From: RU20A sp042610495
Lineage (GTDB): Bacteria; Pseudomonadota; Alphaproteobacteria; Rhizobiales; Rhizobiaceae
Direction: 5' to 3'
Assembly: GCF_042610495.1 (NCBI RefSeq)
Contig: NZ_JBHGAP010000001.1
Span: 1,488,001-1,552,000, forward strand
Length of the DNA: 64,000 nucleotides
Position numbers and translations under genes: made by a program. The notes under the pieces were generated by a model. The model worked only from the letters and a program-made list of their open reading frames with translations. It was not told the origin of the DNA and ran no database searches. Positions 35,019-44,114 of the stretch are shown piece after piece; the first letter of the stretch is position 1, and each line of letters starts with the position of its first letter.

Positions 35019-35816
35019 ATGACGTCGCCCCACGCCTCCGTCGTCTCCGCCCGTGATCTCGGGCTCACCTTCAACACCGGCGACGGACCGGTGCATGCGC
35101 TGACCGGCGTCAATCTGGAGGTGAAGAAGGGCGATTTCGTCTCCTTCATCGGCCCCTCCGGCTGCGGCAAGACCACCTTCCTGCGCGTCATCGCCGATCT
35201 GGAAAAGCCGACGTCCGGCACCATCACCGTCAACGGCACCACGCCCGAGGATGCGCGCAAGAACCGCTCCTATGGCTATGTCTTCCAGGCCGCCGCGCTC
35301 TATCCATGGCGCACCATCGAGAAGAACATCGCGCTGCCGCTGGAAATCATGGGCTACACCAAAGCCGAACAGGAAAAGCGGATTGCCCGCACGCTCGACC
35401 TCGTCAACCTCACCGGCTTCGGCAAGAAATTCCCTTGGCAGCTCTCCGGCGGCATGCAACAGCGTGCCTCGATCGCCCGTGCGCTGGCCTTCGATGCCGA
35501 CCTGCTTCTGATGGACGAGCCCTTCGGCGCGCTCGACGAGATCGTCCGCGACCACCTCAACGAACAGCTCCTGAAGCTCTGGGCGGCGACGGAAAAGACC
35601 ATCTGTTTCGTCACCCACTCCATTCCCGAAGCCGTCTATCTCTCCACCAAGATCGTGGTGATGAGCCCGCGCCCCGGCCGTGTCACCGACGTGATCGACA
35701 GTCCGCTCCCGAAGGAACGCCCGCTGGACATCCGCGAGACGCCGGAATTCCTCGAAATCGCCCACCGCGTCCGCGAGGGCCTGCGCGCCGGCCACAGCTA
35801 CGAGGAGCATGTCTAG
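35019..35816 (+). CDS. NitT/TauT-type ABC transporter ATP-binding protein
   Basis: A 265-residue ATPase. Walker A is GPSGCGKTTFLRVIADL, the signature LSGGMQQRASIARAL and Walker B LLLMDEPFGALDE. The set of ATPase, two permeases and a THI5-like binding protein is the arrangement used for pyrimidine precursors. Its place beside the pyrimidine catabolic genes makes uracil/thymine or a relative the likely substrate. Confidence 0.88.
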   Translation: MTSPHASVVSARDLGLTFNTGDGPVHALTGVNLEVKKGDFVSFIGPSGCGKTTFLRVIADLEKPTSGTITVNGTTPEDARKNRSYGYVFQAAALYPWRTIEKNIALPLEIMGYTKAEQEKRIARTLDLVNLTGFGKKFPWQLSGGMQQRASIARALAFDADLLLMDEPFGALDEIVRDHLNEQLLKLWAATEKTICFVTHSIPEAVYLSTKIVVMSPRPGRVTDVIDSPLPKERPLDIRETPEFLEIAHRVREGLRAGHSYEEHV

Positions 35817-35817
35817 G

Positions 35818-36153
35818 ATGTCCCCGACCTTCCTCGTGGTCCTCGCCGTCTCCATGGCGACTTTCCTCGCCGCCGCGACCGCCTCGCGCGCCTATGTCTC
35901 CAGCAACCAGATCTGGATGCTGGCGCTCTCGCTTGGCCTTTACTGCGCCGGCAACCTGATGATGGTGAAGCTGATGCGCGAGGGCGGGCTTGGCCTTGCC
36001 ATCTCGCTGTCGGCCGTCGTCCAGCTCGTCGCCATCAACATCATCGCCTTCCTCGTCTTCGGCGAACGGCTGACCGCGATCCAGATGGCCGGCGTCGGCC
36101 TTGGAATTGTCGCGATGGCGCTGATGATGCTGCCAACAGGCGGAAAGGCGTAA
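35818..36153 (+). CDS. Small four-segment EamA/SMR-like membrane protein
   Basis: A 111-residue protein with four hydrophobic segments and the end AFLVFGERLTAIQMAGVGLG, which resembles a single EamA half or a small multidrug-resistance protein. It begins just past the ATPase stop and ends two bases before the first permease gene, so it belongs to the ABC operon. A start nine bases earlier is possible. It may be an auxiliary subunit. Confidence 0.75.
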   Translation: MSPTFLVVLAVSMATFLAAATASRAYVSSNQIWMLALSLGLYCAGNLMMVKLMREGGLGLAISLSAVVQLVAINIIAFLVFGERLTAIQMAGVGLGIVAMALMMLPTGGKA

Positions 36154-36155
36154 CG

Positions 36156-37040
36156 ATGGACAAGCCAAGTTTCCTGCGCGACCGCCTCATCCCCGTCGGC
36201 ACCGTTATCGCCATCCTGATCGCCCTCTGGTATGTGGCCGCCGTCTTCCTCAATGCGCCGTTCGAGCGTGATACGGCTGCCCGCGCCGGCACGGAGATCA
36301 CCTTTGCCGAGATCCTGCCGAGAACGATGGCGCAGGAGCGCCCCGTCCTCCCCGCCCCCCATCAGGTGATCGCGGAAATCTGGGATACGACCGTGAACAA
36401 GGCGGTCACCTCCAAGCGCAGCCTCGTCTACCACGCCTGGATCACGCTGTCGGCCACCCTGCTCGGCTTCGGCATCGGTGCCGCGCTCGGCATTCTGCTG
36501 GCCGTCGGCATCGTCCACAACAGAGCCATGGACCGCTCTTTCATGCCCTGGGTCATCGCCAGCCAGACGATCCCGATTCTGGCGGTCGCACCGATGATCA
36601 TCGTCGTGCTGAATGCCATCGGCATTTCCGGCCTTCTGCCCAAGGCGCTGATCTCCACCTACCTCTCCTTCTTTCCGGTCGTGGTCGGCATGGTGAAGGG
36701 CCTGCGCAGCCCCGAAACCATCCAGCTCGACCTCATGCACACCTACAATGCGACACCGGCGCAAACCTTCTGGAAACTGCGCTGGCCTGCGTCCATGCCC
36801 TACCTCTTCACCTCGCTGAAGGTGGCCGTCGCGATCTCGCTCGTCGGCGCCATCGTCGGCGAACTGCCGACGGGCGCCGTCGCCGGCCTCGGCGCGCGGC
36901 TGCTGGCCGGCTCCTATTACGGCCAGACGGTGCAGATCTGGTCGGCGCTCTTCATGGCTGCAGCGCTTGCGGCCATCCTCGTCGCCATCGTCGGCATGGC
37001 GCACACCGCCGTGCTGCGCCGCATGGGAGTGCGTCCATGA
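36156..37040 (+). CDS. NitT/TauT-type ABC transporter permease (first)
   Basis: A 294-residue BPD-type permease with six membrane segments, after a long N-terminal periplasmic stretch (about 36-65). The EAA-equivalent loop is DLMHTYNATPAQTFWKLRWP. It overlaps the second permease gene by four bases. Confidence 0.88.
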   Translation: MDKPSFLRDRLIPVGTVIAILIALWYVAAVFLNAPFERDTAARAGTEITFAEILPRTMAQERPVLPAPHQVIAEIWDTTVNKAVTSKRSLVYHAWITLSATLLGFGIGAALGILLAVGIVHNRAMDRSFMPWVIASQTIPILAVAPMIIVVLNAIGISGLLPKALISTYLSFFPVVVGMVKGLRSPETIQLDLMHTYNATPAQTFWKLRWPASMPYLFTSLKVAVAISLVGAIVGELPTGAVAGLGARLLAGSYYGQTVQIWSALFMAAALAAILVAIVGMAHTAVLRRMGVRP

Positions 37041-37918
37041 GCGGAGAGATCAACACCGGACTCATCCTCGCCACGCTTCTCTTCTGGGCCGCCGCCTGGG
37101 CGGTGAATGAATGGCTCGTGCGGCAGAGCTTCCCATCGTCGCTCGCCCGCCGCGCCGTGCGGCTTGCCGTGCCGCTCATCTTCGGCATCACCATCCTCGT
37201 GCTGTGGGAAGGGCTGGTGCGCGGCTTCAACGTGCCCTCGGTGCTGCTGCCGCCGCCCTCAATGATCTGGGCGCGGCTCATCAATTCGGTGCCGATCCTC
37301 GCCGCCGATTTCCGCCAGACCTTCCTGAAATCGGTGCTGACGGGCTACGCCATGGGCTGCGGCCTCGGCTTTCTCGTCGCCATCCTCATCGATCGCTCGC
37401 CCTTCCTGCAAAAGGGCCTGCTGCCACTCGGCAATTTCGTCTCGGCGCTTCCCGTTATCGGGGTCGCACCGATCATGGTCATGTGGTTCGGCTTCGACTG
37501 GCAGTCCAAGGTCGCCGTCGTCATCATCATGACCTTCTTCCCCATGCTGGTGAACACGGTTGAGGGCCTGGCCGCCGCCAGCCACATGGAGCGCGACCTG
37601 ATGCGGACCTATGCGGCGAGCTGGTGGCAGACGCTGGTCAAGCTGCGCCTTCCGGCCGCCTGGCCCTTCATTTTCAACGCGCTGAAGATCAACTCGACGC
37701 TCGCGCTCATCGGCGCCATTGTCGCGGAATTCTTCGGCACGCCGATCGTCGGCATGGGCTTCCGCATCTCCACGGAGGTCGGCCGCATGAATGTCGATAT
37801 GGTCTGGGCCGAGATCGCGGTCGCCGCGCTCGCCGGCTCGGCTTTCTACGGTGCCGTCGCGCTCATCGAGCGCATGGTCACCTTCTGGCATCCGTCTGTC
37901 CGTGGTGGGCAGGCCTAA
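37037..37918 (+). CDS. NitT/TauT-type ABC transporter permease (second)
   Basis: A 293-residue permease with six to seven membrane segments. The EAA-equivalent loop is DLMRTYAASWWQTLVKLRLP, parallel to that of the first permease, so the channel is probably a heterodimer. It is 18 bases before the binding-protein gene. Confidence 0.88.
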   Translation: MSGEINTGLILATLLFWAAAWAVNEWLVRQSFPSSLARRAVRLAVPLIFGITILVLWEGLVRGFNVPSVLLPPPSMIWARLINSVPILAADFRQTFLKSVLTGYAMGCGLGFLVAILIDRSPFLQKGLLPLGNFVSALPVIGVAPIMVMWFGFDWQSKVAVVIIMTFFPMLVNTVEGLAAASHMERDLMRTYAASWWQTLVKLRLPAAWPFIFNALKINSTLALIGAIVAEFFGTPIVGMGFRISTEVGRMNVDMVWAEIAVAALAGSAFYGAVALIERMVTFWHPSVRGGQA

Positions 37919-37936
37919 CAAGAAGAGGGAACGACA

Positions 37937-38929
37937 ATGAAGACCACCATCGCATCGCTGATCGCGGGCACCGCGCTGGCGCTGACGGCCTTTGCCGCGC
38001 ATGCCGCCGACAAGGTGACGCTGCAGCTGAAGTGGGTCACGCAGGCCCAGTTCGCCGGCTACTACGTCGCCAAGGAAAAGGGCTATTACGAGGAGGAAGG
38101 CCTTGATGTCGAGATCAAGCCGGGCGGCCCGGATATCGCCCCGGCCCAGGTGATCGCCGGCGGCGGCGCCGATGTCATCGTCGACTGGATGCCGTCGGCA
38201 CTTGCCACCCGCGAAAAGGGCGTGCCCCTCGTCAACATCGCCCAGCCCTTCAAGAAATCCGGCATGATGCTGACCTGTCTGAAGGAAAGCGGCGTCGCGA
38301 CGCCCGCCGACTTCAAGGGCAAGACGCTCGGCGTCTGGTTCTTCGGCAACGAATATCCGTTCCTGTCCTGGATGAGCCAGCTGAAGCTGAAGACCGATGG
38401 CGGGCCTGATGGCGTGACGGTGCTGAAGCAGGGCTTCAACGTCGATCCGCTGATCCAGAAGCAGGCAGCCTGCATCTCCACCATGACCTATAACGAGTAC
38501 TGGCAGGTGATCGACGCCGGCATCAAGCCGGAAGACCTCGTCACCTTCAAGTACGAGGACCAGGGCGTCGCCACGCTGGAAGACGGCCTCTACGTGCTGG
38601 AAGACAAGCTGAAGGACTCGGCCTTCAAGGAGAAGATGGTCAAGTTCGTCCGCGCCTCCATGAAGGGCTGGAAATATGCCGAAGGCAACCCGGACGAAGC
38701 CGCCGAAATCGTGCTCGAAAACGACTCGACCGGCGCCCAGACGGAAGCGCACCAGAAGCGTATGATGGGCGAAGTCGCCAAGCTGACGGCCGGCTCGAAC
38801 GGCGCGCTGGATGAGGCCGACTACAAGCGCACCGTCGCCTCGCTTCTGGCCGGCGGCTCCGACCCCGTGATCTCGAAGGAGCCGGAAGGCGCCTGGACGC
38901 ATGACGTCACCGATGCTGCGCTGAAGTAA
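37937..38929 (+). CDS. THI5/NMT1-like substrate-binding protein of the ABC importer
   Basis: A 330-residue exported binding protein with a signal peptide (about 1-23, ending AHAAD). VTLQLKWVTQAQFAGYYVAKEKGYYEEEG is the NMT1/THI5-like opening (given in part), a family that binds pyrimidine or pyrimidine-like rings. It is last in the operon and is followed by a strong terminator. Pyrimidine uptake is inferred from family and gene neighbourhood. Confidence 0.88.
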   Translation: MKTTIASLIAGTALALTAFAAHAADKVTLQLKWVTQAQFAGYYVAKEKGYYEEEGLDVEIKPGGPDIAPAQVIAGGGADVIVDWMPSALATREKGVPLVNIAQPFKKSGMMLTCLKESGVATPADFKGKTLGVWFFGNEYPFLSWMSQLKLKTDGGPDGVTVLKQGFNVDPLIQKQAACISTMTYNEYWQVIDAGIKPEDLVTFKYEDQGVATLEDGLYVLEDKLKDSAFKEKMVKFVRASMKGWKYAEGNPDEAAEIVLENDSTGAQTEAHQKRMMGEVAKLTAGSNGALDEADYKRTVASLLAGGSDPVISKEPEGAWTHDVTDAALK

Positions 38930-38955
38930 TCCAGCCAGCCGGGCCAGGAGTAAGA

Positions 38956-38988
38956 GGGGCGTGCGGCCAGACGCTGCACGCCCCTTTT
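38956..38988 (+). terminator. Rho-independent terminator of the ABC operon
   Basis: GGGGCGTGC and GCACGCCCC form a 9-bp stem with an 11-base loop, followed by TTTT, 26 bases after the binding-protein stop. Confidence 0.85.
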
Positions 38989-39051
38989 GCATGGGAGAAA
39001 CTCCCATATTGCAGTGCAGTGAAAAGCAGGATAAAAAAATATTGAGGCACC

Positions 39052-39070
39052 ACAAGATTTGCAATCTTGT
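39052..39070. promoter_or_regulatory. 19-bp palindrome upstream of the RND pump genes
   Basis: ACAAGATT-TGC-AATCTTGT is a perfect 8-bp dyad in the 333-bp gap (38930-39262) before the efflux genes; apart from this and the terminator the gap shows nothing else. It looks like an operator for an efflux-pump repressor, but no such regulator is adjacent. Confidence 0.55.
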
Positions 39071-39262
39071 AAGCATTTCGCGCCGTAATTACATTCGCGT
39101 CGGCTTTGAATGCGAAGGGGATGCTGCAAAAGCGGTGACCTGAGGCGGGATGATCGCCAGAAATGACCGCAGCGAAATGGACAGCGGCAGGTCCGCTATT
39201 TGCCCGGTTGGGCACAAGCGCAAGTGACCGGCGCGAAGTCTTTGGTTTTGAAAGTATATAAG

Positions 39263-40492
39263 ATGGCCGACACGACGACCCCCCTTCTAGCCGGCGCCCT
39301 GCTCGCTGCGCTCTCGCTTGCTGCCGCAGCGCCGCTGCCGGCCTTTGCTGAGGAGGCTGCCAAGCCGGCCGGAGAAGCGGCGGCACAGCCGGCTGCCGAA
39401 CACGCCCTGCCTGCCATCGTGGTGACGGCGGCCACGAGCCGCAACATGGTCGACCGCGTGATGGCGACGGGCACGATCCGCGCCGTCGAGGAAGTCTATG
39501 CCGCCCCCCTCGTCGAAGGCCTGTCGATCCGCACCCTTGAGGCTGATGTCGGCGACACCGTCACGACGGATCAGGTTCTGGCCGTGCTCAACGATGACCA
39601 GCTCTTGCTGCAGAAGAGCCAGCTGGAAGCGACGCTGGCAAAGGCCGAGGCCGGCCTTGCCCAGTACCAAGCCGCTCTCGCCGAAGCGCAGGCGAACGCT
39701 GACGAGGCTGTCCGCACCCGCGACCGCAATGCAGGCCTCGTCAAGAACGGCGTGATCTCCACCGCCCTGGCCGACCAGACGCGCGCCGCTGCGACGGCAG
39801 CGCTTGCCCGCGTCAACTCCGCCGAACAGGCAATCGCTGTCTCCAAGGCCGACATCAAGGTCGCCGAAACGCAGATTTCCGATATCGACCTCCGGCTCGC
39901 CCGCACCGCCGTCAAGGCGCCGGTCGCCGGCGTGGTTTCGGCCCGGACCGCCAAGGTGGGCGCGATTGCCAGCGGCGCCGGCCAGCCGCTCTTCACCATC
40001 ATCCGCGACAACGCGATCGAGCTCGTCGCAGACCTTTCCGAGACCGACATCCAGAAGATCAAGGTCGGCCAGACCGCAAGCGTCACCGTCGCTGGCGGCA
40101 GCGAGGCGATTGAGGGCAAGGTGCGCCTCATCTCCCCGACTGTCGATCCCGTCACGCGCCTCGGCTCTGTCCATATCGTCGTCGACGGCAAGGATGGCGC
40201 GCGCGCCGGCATGTATGCCGGGGCCGAGATCGTCATTCGCGCGGAAGAGGGCCTCGCCCTGCCGCTTTCTGCCATCACCACCGGCCGCGACGGGTCTTTT
40301 GCCCGCGCCGTGCAGGATGGCGTGGTCAAGCAGGTCAAAATCGAAACCGGCATCCAGGATGGCGGCTTCATCGAGATCGTCAATGGCCTGAAGGCCGGTG
40401 ACCTTGTGGTGGCGAAGGCGGGGGCTTTCGTGCGGGATGGCGACAAGATCAAGCCGATCCTGAGCGACGAGACCCAGGCTGCCTCGAACTGA
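39263..40492 (+). CDS. RND efflux periplasmic adaptor (membrane fusion protein)
   Basis: A 409-residue HlyD/AcrA-type adaptor. A signal peptide (about 1-28) is followed by a lipoyl half (GDTVTTDQVLAVLNDDQLL), a coiled-coil hairpin (about 120-205), the second lipoyl half (VKAPVAGVVSARTAKVGA) and a beta-barrel region (VDPVTRLGSVHIVVDG). It links the RND pump to an outer-membrane channel, which is not encoded here. It is nine bases upstream of the pump gene. Confidence 0.9.
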   Translation: MADTTTPLLAGALLAALSLAAAAPLPAFAEEAAKPAGEAAAQPAAEHALPAIVVTAATSRNMVDRVMATGTIRAVEEVYAAPLVEGLSIRTLEADVGDTVTTDQVLAVLNDDQLLLQKSQLEATLAKAEAGLAQYQAALAEAQANADEAVRTRDRNAGLVKNGVISTALADQTRAAATAALARVNSAEQAIAVSKADIKVAETQISDIDLRLARTAVKAPVAGVVSARTAKVGAIASGAGQPLFTIIRDNAIELVADLSETDIQKIKVGQTASVTVAGGSEAIEGKVRLISPTVDPVTRLGSVHIVVDGKDGARAGMYAGAEIVIRAEEGLALPLSAITTGRDGSFARAVQDGVVKQVKIETGIQDGGFIEIVNGLKAGDLVVAKAGAFVRDGDKIKPILSDETQAASN

Positions 40493-40501
40493 GGGTAGGA
40501 C

Positions 40502-43500
40502 ATGAACTTTTCAGCCTGGTCGATCCGCAATCCGATCGCGCCCCTTCTCGGCTTTGCCCTGCTCCTCTTCATGGGGATCCAGTCCTTCTACGCCCTGCCG
40601 ATCACCCGTTTCCCGAATATCGACGTTCCCGTCATTTCCGTCAGCGTCCAGCAGAGCGGGGCTTCTCCCGCCGAGCTCGAAGTTCAGGTGACGAAGGAAA
40701 TCGAAGATGCCGTCGCCTCCATCAGCGGGGTCGATGAAGTCCAGTCCACCGTCACCGACGGCAATTCCCAGACGGCCGTCGTCTTCCGCATCGAAAAGCC
40801 GACAGCCGAGGCGCTGCAGGAAACCAAGGACGCCATCGACAAGATCCGCGGCGACCTGCCGGCCGGCATCGAGGAACCCGTCATCACCAAGGTGGATGTC
40901 GAGGGCCAGGCGATCCAGACCTTCGCCGTGACAGCCCCCAACATGACGCTGGAGGAGCTGTCCTGGTTCGTGGACGATACCGTGAAGCGCGCGCTTCAGG
41001 GCCAGCCCGGCGTTGGCCGCATCGACCGTTACGGCGGGGCCGACCGCGAGGTGCGCATTGCGCTGAACCCCGACAAGCTCAACGCCTACGGCATCACCGC
41101 GCCCGACGTGAACGCGCAGCTGCGCGGCACCAATGTCGATCTCGGCTCCGGCCGCGGCCAGGTGGCCGGCAACGAGCAGACGATACGCACGCTCGGCGAC
41201 GCCCGCAGCGTTGAGCAACTCGCCAACACCACCATCGCCCTGCCGACCGGCACCTTCGTCAAGCTCTCCGAGCTCGGCACCATCACGGACACCTATCAGG
41301 AACAGAAGTCCTTCTCACGTTTCAACGGCGCGCCGACGGTCACCTTCGCCGTGTTCCGCGCCAAGGGCGCCAGCGAGGTTTCGGTCTCCAACACCGTGGC
41401 CGAAGCGCTCGCCGGCGTGCGCAAGGCGCATCCGGATGTCTCGATCGCCATGGTCGACGACAGCGTCTACTTCACCTACGGCAACTATGAAGCAGCGCTC
41501 CACACGCTGATGGAAGGCGCCCTGCTCGCCGTCATCGTGGTCTTCCTCTTCCTGATGAACTGGCGCGCGACCCTCATTGCCGCCGTGGCGCTGCCCCTTT
41601 CCGCGATCCCGACCTTCTGGATCATGGACATCATGGGCTTCTCGCTGAACCTCGTCAGCTTCCTGGCCCTGACGCTCGCGACCGGCATTCTCGTCGACGA
41701 CGCGATCGTGGAAATCGAGAACATCGCCCGCCACATCAAGATGGGCAAGACACCCTACCGCGCAGCACTGGAAGCCGCCGACGAAATCGGGCTGGCCGTC
41801 ATCGCGACGAGCTTTACGATCATTGCCGTCTTCGTGCCGGTGTCCTTCATGCCCGGCATTCCCGGCCAGTACTTCATCCAGTTCGGCCTGACGGTTGCCT
41901 TCTCGGTGTTCTTCTCGCTGATGGTGGCGCGCCTCATCACGCCGCTGATGGCGGCCTACCTGATGCGCTCCGGCGACGGCATGGACGAGCATCACGACAA
42001 GGACGGCCCGATCATGCGGGCCTACACGAAACTCGTCTCCGGCACGACCCGCCGCTGGTACTGGCGCTATACCACGCTGATGGGCGCCATCGCCTTCCTC
42101 ATCGGCTCCGTCATGCTGCTCGCCCAGGTGCCGGGCAGCTTCCTGCCGCCGGAAGACAATTCGCGCGTCACGCTGTCCGTCGAGCTGCCGCCGAACGCGA
42201 CGCTCGATGAAACCAGCGCCACGACCAATGCCATCTATGCCGCCGTGCGCGACATCCCGGGCGTCGAGAGCGTCTTCGTTCTCGGTGGCGCGTCGCCGAA
42301 GGGCGACCTCGAAATGCGCCGCGCCACCGTGCGCGTCATCCTCGAGCATATCGACCATTCGCTCCTGAAGACCCTCGTCAACAAGGGCCTCGGCAACCTG
42401 CCGCTCGTCGGCCACCTCGTACCGAAGGTGGAAGACAACGGCCGCACGCGCCCGCAGTGGGATATCGAGCGGGAGATCTTCCAGGCCGTACGCACCATCC
42501 CGGACGTGCGCATCTCCAAGGTCAACGACCGCGCCGAGCGTGATCTGACGTTCAACTTCCTCTCCACCAACGAGCAGGATCTGAACGAGGCGATCGGTAC
42601 GCTGGAATCGCGCCTGCGCGCCTCCTCCGTGCTCGCCAACGTCTCGTCCGAAGGCGCCCTGCCCCGGCCGGAACTGCAGATCCGCCCGCGCACGGCCGAA
42701 GCCGCCCGCCTCGGCATCACGCCGCAGCAGATCGCGCAGACCGTGCGCGTCGCCACCATCGGCGACGTGGACGCGAACCTCGCGAAGATCTCGCTGGACG
42801 ACCGGCAGATCCCGATCCGCGTGCAAATGGCGCTCGACGTTCGCCGCGACCTCCAGTCGATCCGCAATCTGAAGATCAAGACCGCCGCCGGTGCCAGCGT
42901 GCCGCTCTATACGGTGGCCGACATCGACTATGCGGAAGGCCCGAGCTCCATCAAGCGCAACAACCGCAACCGCGTCGTCGCCATCGGCTCCGACGTGCCC
43001 TTCGGCACCGCGCTCGATACGGCGACTGCCGAGTTCAAGAAGATCGTCGCGGAGACCAAGCTGCCGCCGACCGTCCGCCTCGCCGAAAGCGGCGATGCCA
43101 AGGTGCAGGCGGAAATGACACAGAGCTTCGGCAATGCCATGCTGCTCGGCCTGCTGATGGTGCTCGTGGTGCTGATCCTGCTCTTCAAGGACGTGATCCA
43201 GCCCTTCACCATCCTCTTCTCGCTGCCGCTTGCCATCGGCGGCGTGGCGATGGGCCTGATCCTCACGGGCAATGCGCTCTCCATGCCCGTTCTCATCGGC
43301 ATCCTCATGCTGATGGGCATCGTGACGAAGAACGCCATCTTGCTGGTGGATTTCGCCATCGAGATGAAGCGCCATGGCATGCACCGTGTGGAAGCCATGA
43401 TCGAAGCCGGCCGCAAGCGCGCGCGCCCGATCATCATGACGTCCATCGCCATGTCGGCCGGCATGCTGCCCTCCGCGCTCGGCGTCGGCGAAGGCGGCTC

Positions 43501-43816
43501 CTTCCGCGCGCCGATGGCGATCGCGGTGATCGGCGGCATCATCGTCTCGACGGTGCTGAGCCTCGTCGTCGTGCCGTCCTTCTTCCTGATCATGGATGAT
43601 CTGTCGCGCCTGCTCGGCCGCATCTTCGGTCGCTTCGTCGGCCAGAAGGACGAGGAAAGCCCGCCGATGGACAATGAGGCACTGACGGAAACGGTCATCG
43701 ACCAGAGCCGCGTCATCAATGCGCTCCAGACCCGCCTCGCCAAGCTGGAAACCGAGGAAAGCGGCCCACCCGCCAAGTCCAACGTGATCAACCACCCGGC
43801 GCTGGCGGCCGAGTAG
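40502..43816 (+). CDS. RND-family efflux transporter (HAE1-like)
   Basis: A 1104-residue inner-membrane pump with 12 segments and two large periplasmic loops. TM4 has the proton-relay Asp pair in LATGILVDDAIVEIENIARH near residue 400, and the second half has GIVTKNAILLVDFAIEM. The long C-terminal tail (about 1045-1104) ends in a predicted coiled coil. The family exports drugs, dyes and plant compounds; the substrate is not readable. Confidence 0.92.
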   Translation: MNFSAWSIRNPIAPLLGFALLLFMGIQSFYALPITRFPNIDVPVISVSVQQSGASPAELEVQVTKEIEDAVASISGVDEVQSTVTDGNSQTAVVFRIEKPTAEALQETKDAIDKIRGDLPAGIEEPVITKVDVEGQAIQTFAVTAPNMTLEELSWFVDDTVKRALQGQPGVGRIDRYGGADREVRIALNPDKLNAYGITAPDVNAQLRGTNVDLGSGRGQVAGNEQTIRTLGDARSVEQLANTTIALPTGTFVKLSELGTITDTYQEQKSFSRFNGAPTVTFAVFRAKGASEVSVSNTVAEALAGVRKAHPDVSIAMVDDSVYFTYGNYEAALHTLMEGALLAVIVVFLFLMNWRATLIAAVALPLSAIPTFWIMDIMGFSLNLVSFLALTLATGILVDDAIVEIENIARHIKMGKTPYRAALEAADEIGLAVIATSFTIIAVFVPVSFMPGIPGQYFIQFGLTVAFSVFFSLMVARLITPLMAAYLMRSGDGMDEHHDKDGPIMRAYTKLVSGTTRRWYWRYTTLMGAIAFLIGSVMLLAQVPGSFLPPEDNSRVTLSVELPPNATLDETSATTNAIYAAVRDIPGVESVFVLGGASPKGDLEMRRATVRVILEHIDHSLLKTLVNKGLGNLPLVGHLVPKVEDNGRTRPQWDIEREIFQAVRTIPDVRISKVNDRAERDLTFNFLSTNEQDLNEAIGTLESRLRASSVLANVSSEGALPRPELQIRPRTAEAARLGITPQQIAQTVRVATIGDVDANLAKISLDDRQIPIRVQMALDVRRDLQSIRNLKIKTAAGASVPLYTVADIDYAEGPSSIKRNNRNRVVAIGSDVPFGTALDTATAEFKKIVAETKLPPTVRLAESGDAKVQAEMTQSFGNAMLLGLLMVLVVLILLFKDVIQPFTILFSLPLAIGGVAMGLILTGNALSMPVLIGILMLMGIVTKNAILLVDFAIEMKRHGMHRVEAMIEAGRKRARPIIMTSIAMSAGMLPSALGVGEGGSFRAPMAIAVIGGIIVSTVLSLVVVPSFFLIMDDLSRLLGRIFGRFVGQKDEESPPMDNEALTETVIDQSRVINALQTRLAKLETEESGPPAKSNVINHPALAAE

Positions 43817-43842
43817 CCTCTAGAGCGCGTGATATGTTTGCA

Positions 43843-43873
43843 AAGCCCCCGGCGGTCACGCCGGGGGCTTTTT
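43843..43873 (+). terminator. Rho-independent terminator of the RND operon
   Basis: AAGCCCCCGGCG and CGCCGGGGGCTT form a 12-bp stem with a GTCA loop, then a T tract, 26 bases after the pump stop. Confidence 0.9.
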
Positions 43874-43895
43874 CGTTCCCGGGCTCCGCGCGCAT

Positions 43896-43909
43896 TTGAT
43901 CAAGATCAA
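43896..43909. promoter_or_regulatory. FNR/FixK-type box
   Basis: TTGAT-CAAG-ATCAA is a perfect match to the TTGAT-N4-ATCAA anaerobox, about 206 bases before the Crp/Fnr gene. It suggests oxygen-linked control of that gene by FnrN/FixK, or autoregulation. Confidence 0.7.
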
Positions 43910-44114
43910 GGCCGCTGGCCCGTCTTCCTGCAATGATCCTCCCAATGACCAGACGCGATGGTGGCGGAAGGCCACAACCGCTGCACGGTTCAGGATCCTG
44001 TCAGACGGCAGGTCCAGGACCCGGCGCGGGGATGCTTCGCGACAAGGGCGCCCGCGCGCCTGTGAAACGTGCGGCTGCGGCGGGCAAGGAACCGGCGCAG
44101 CCGGAAAGGGGAGA

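Noticed and set aside
41315..43795. Long minus-strand frame opposite the RND pump
   Set aside because: His/Arg/Asp-rich shadow translation with no domain; the pump is unambiguous.
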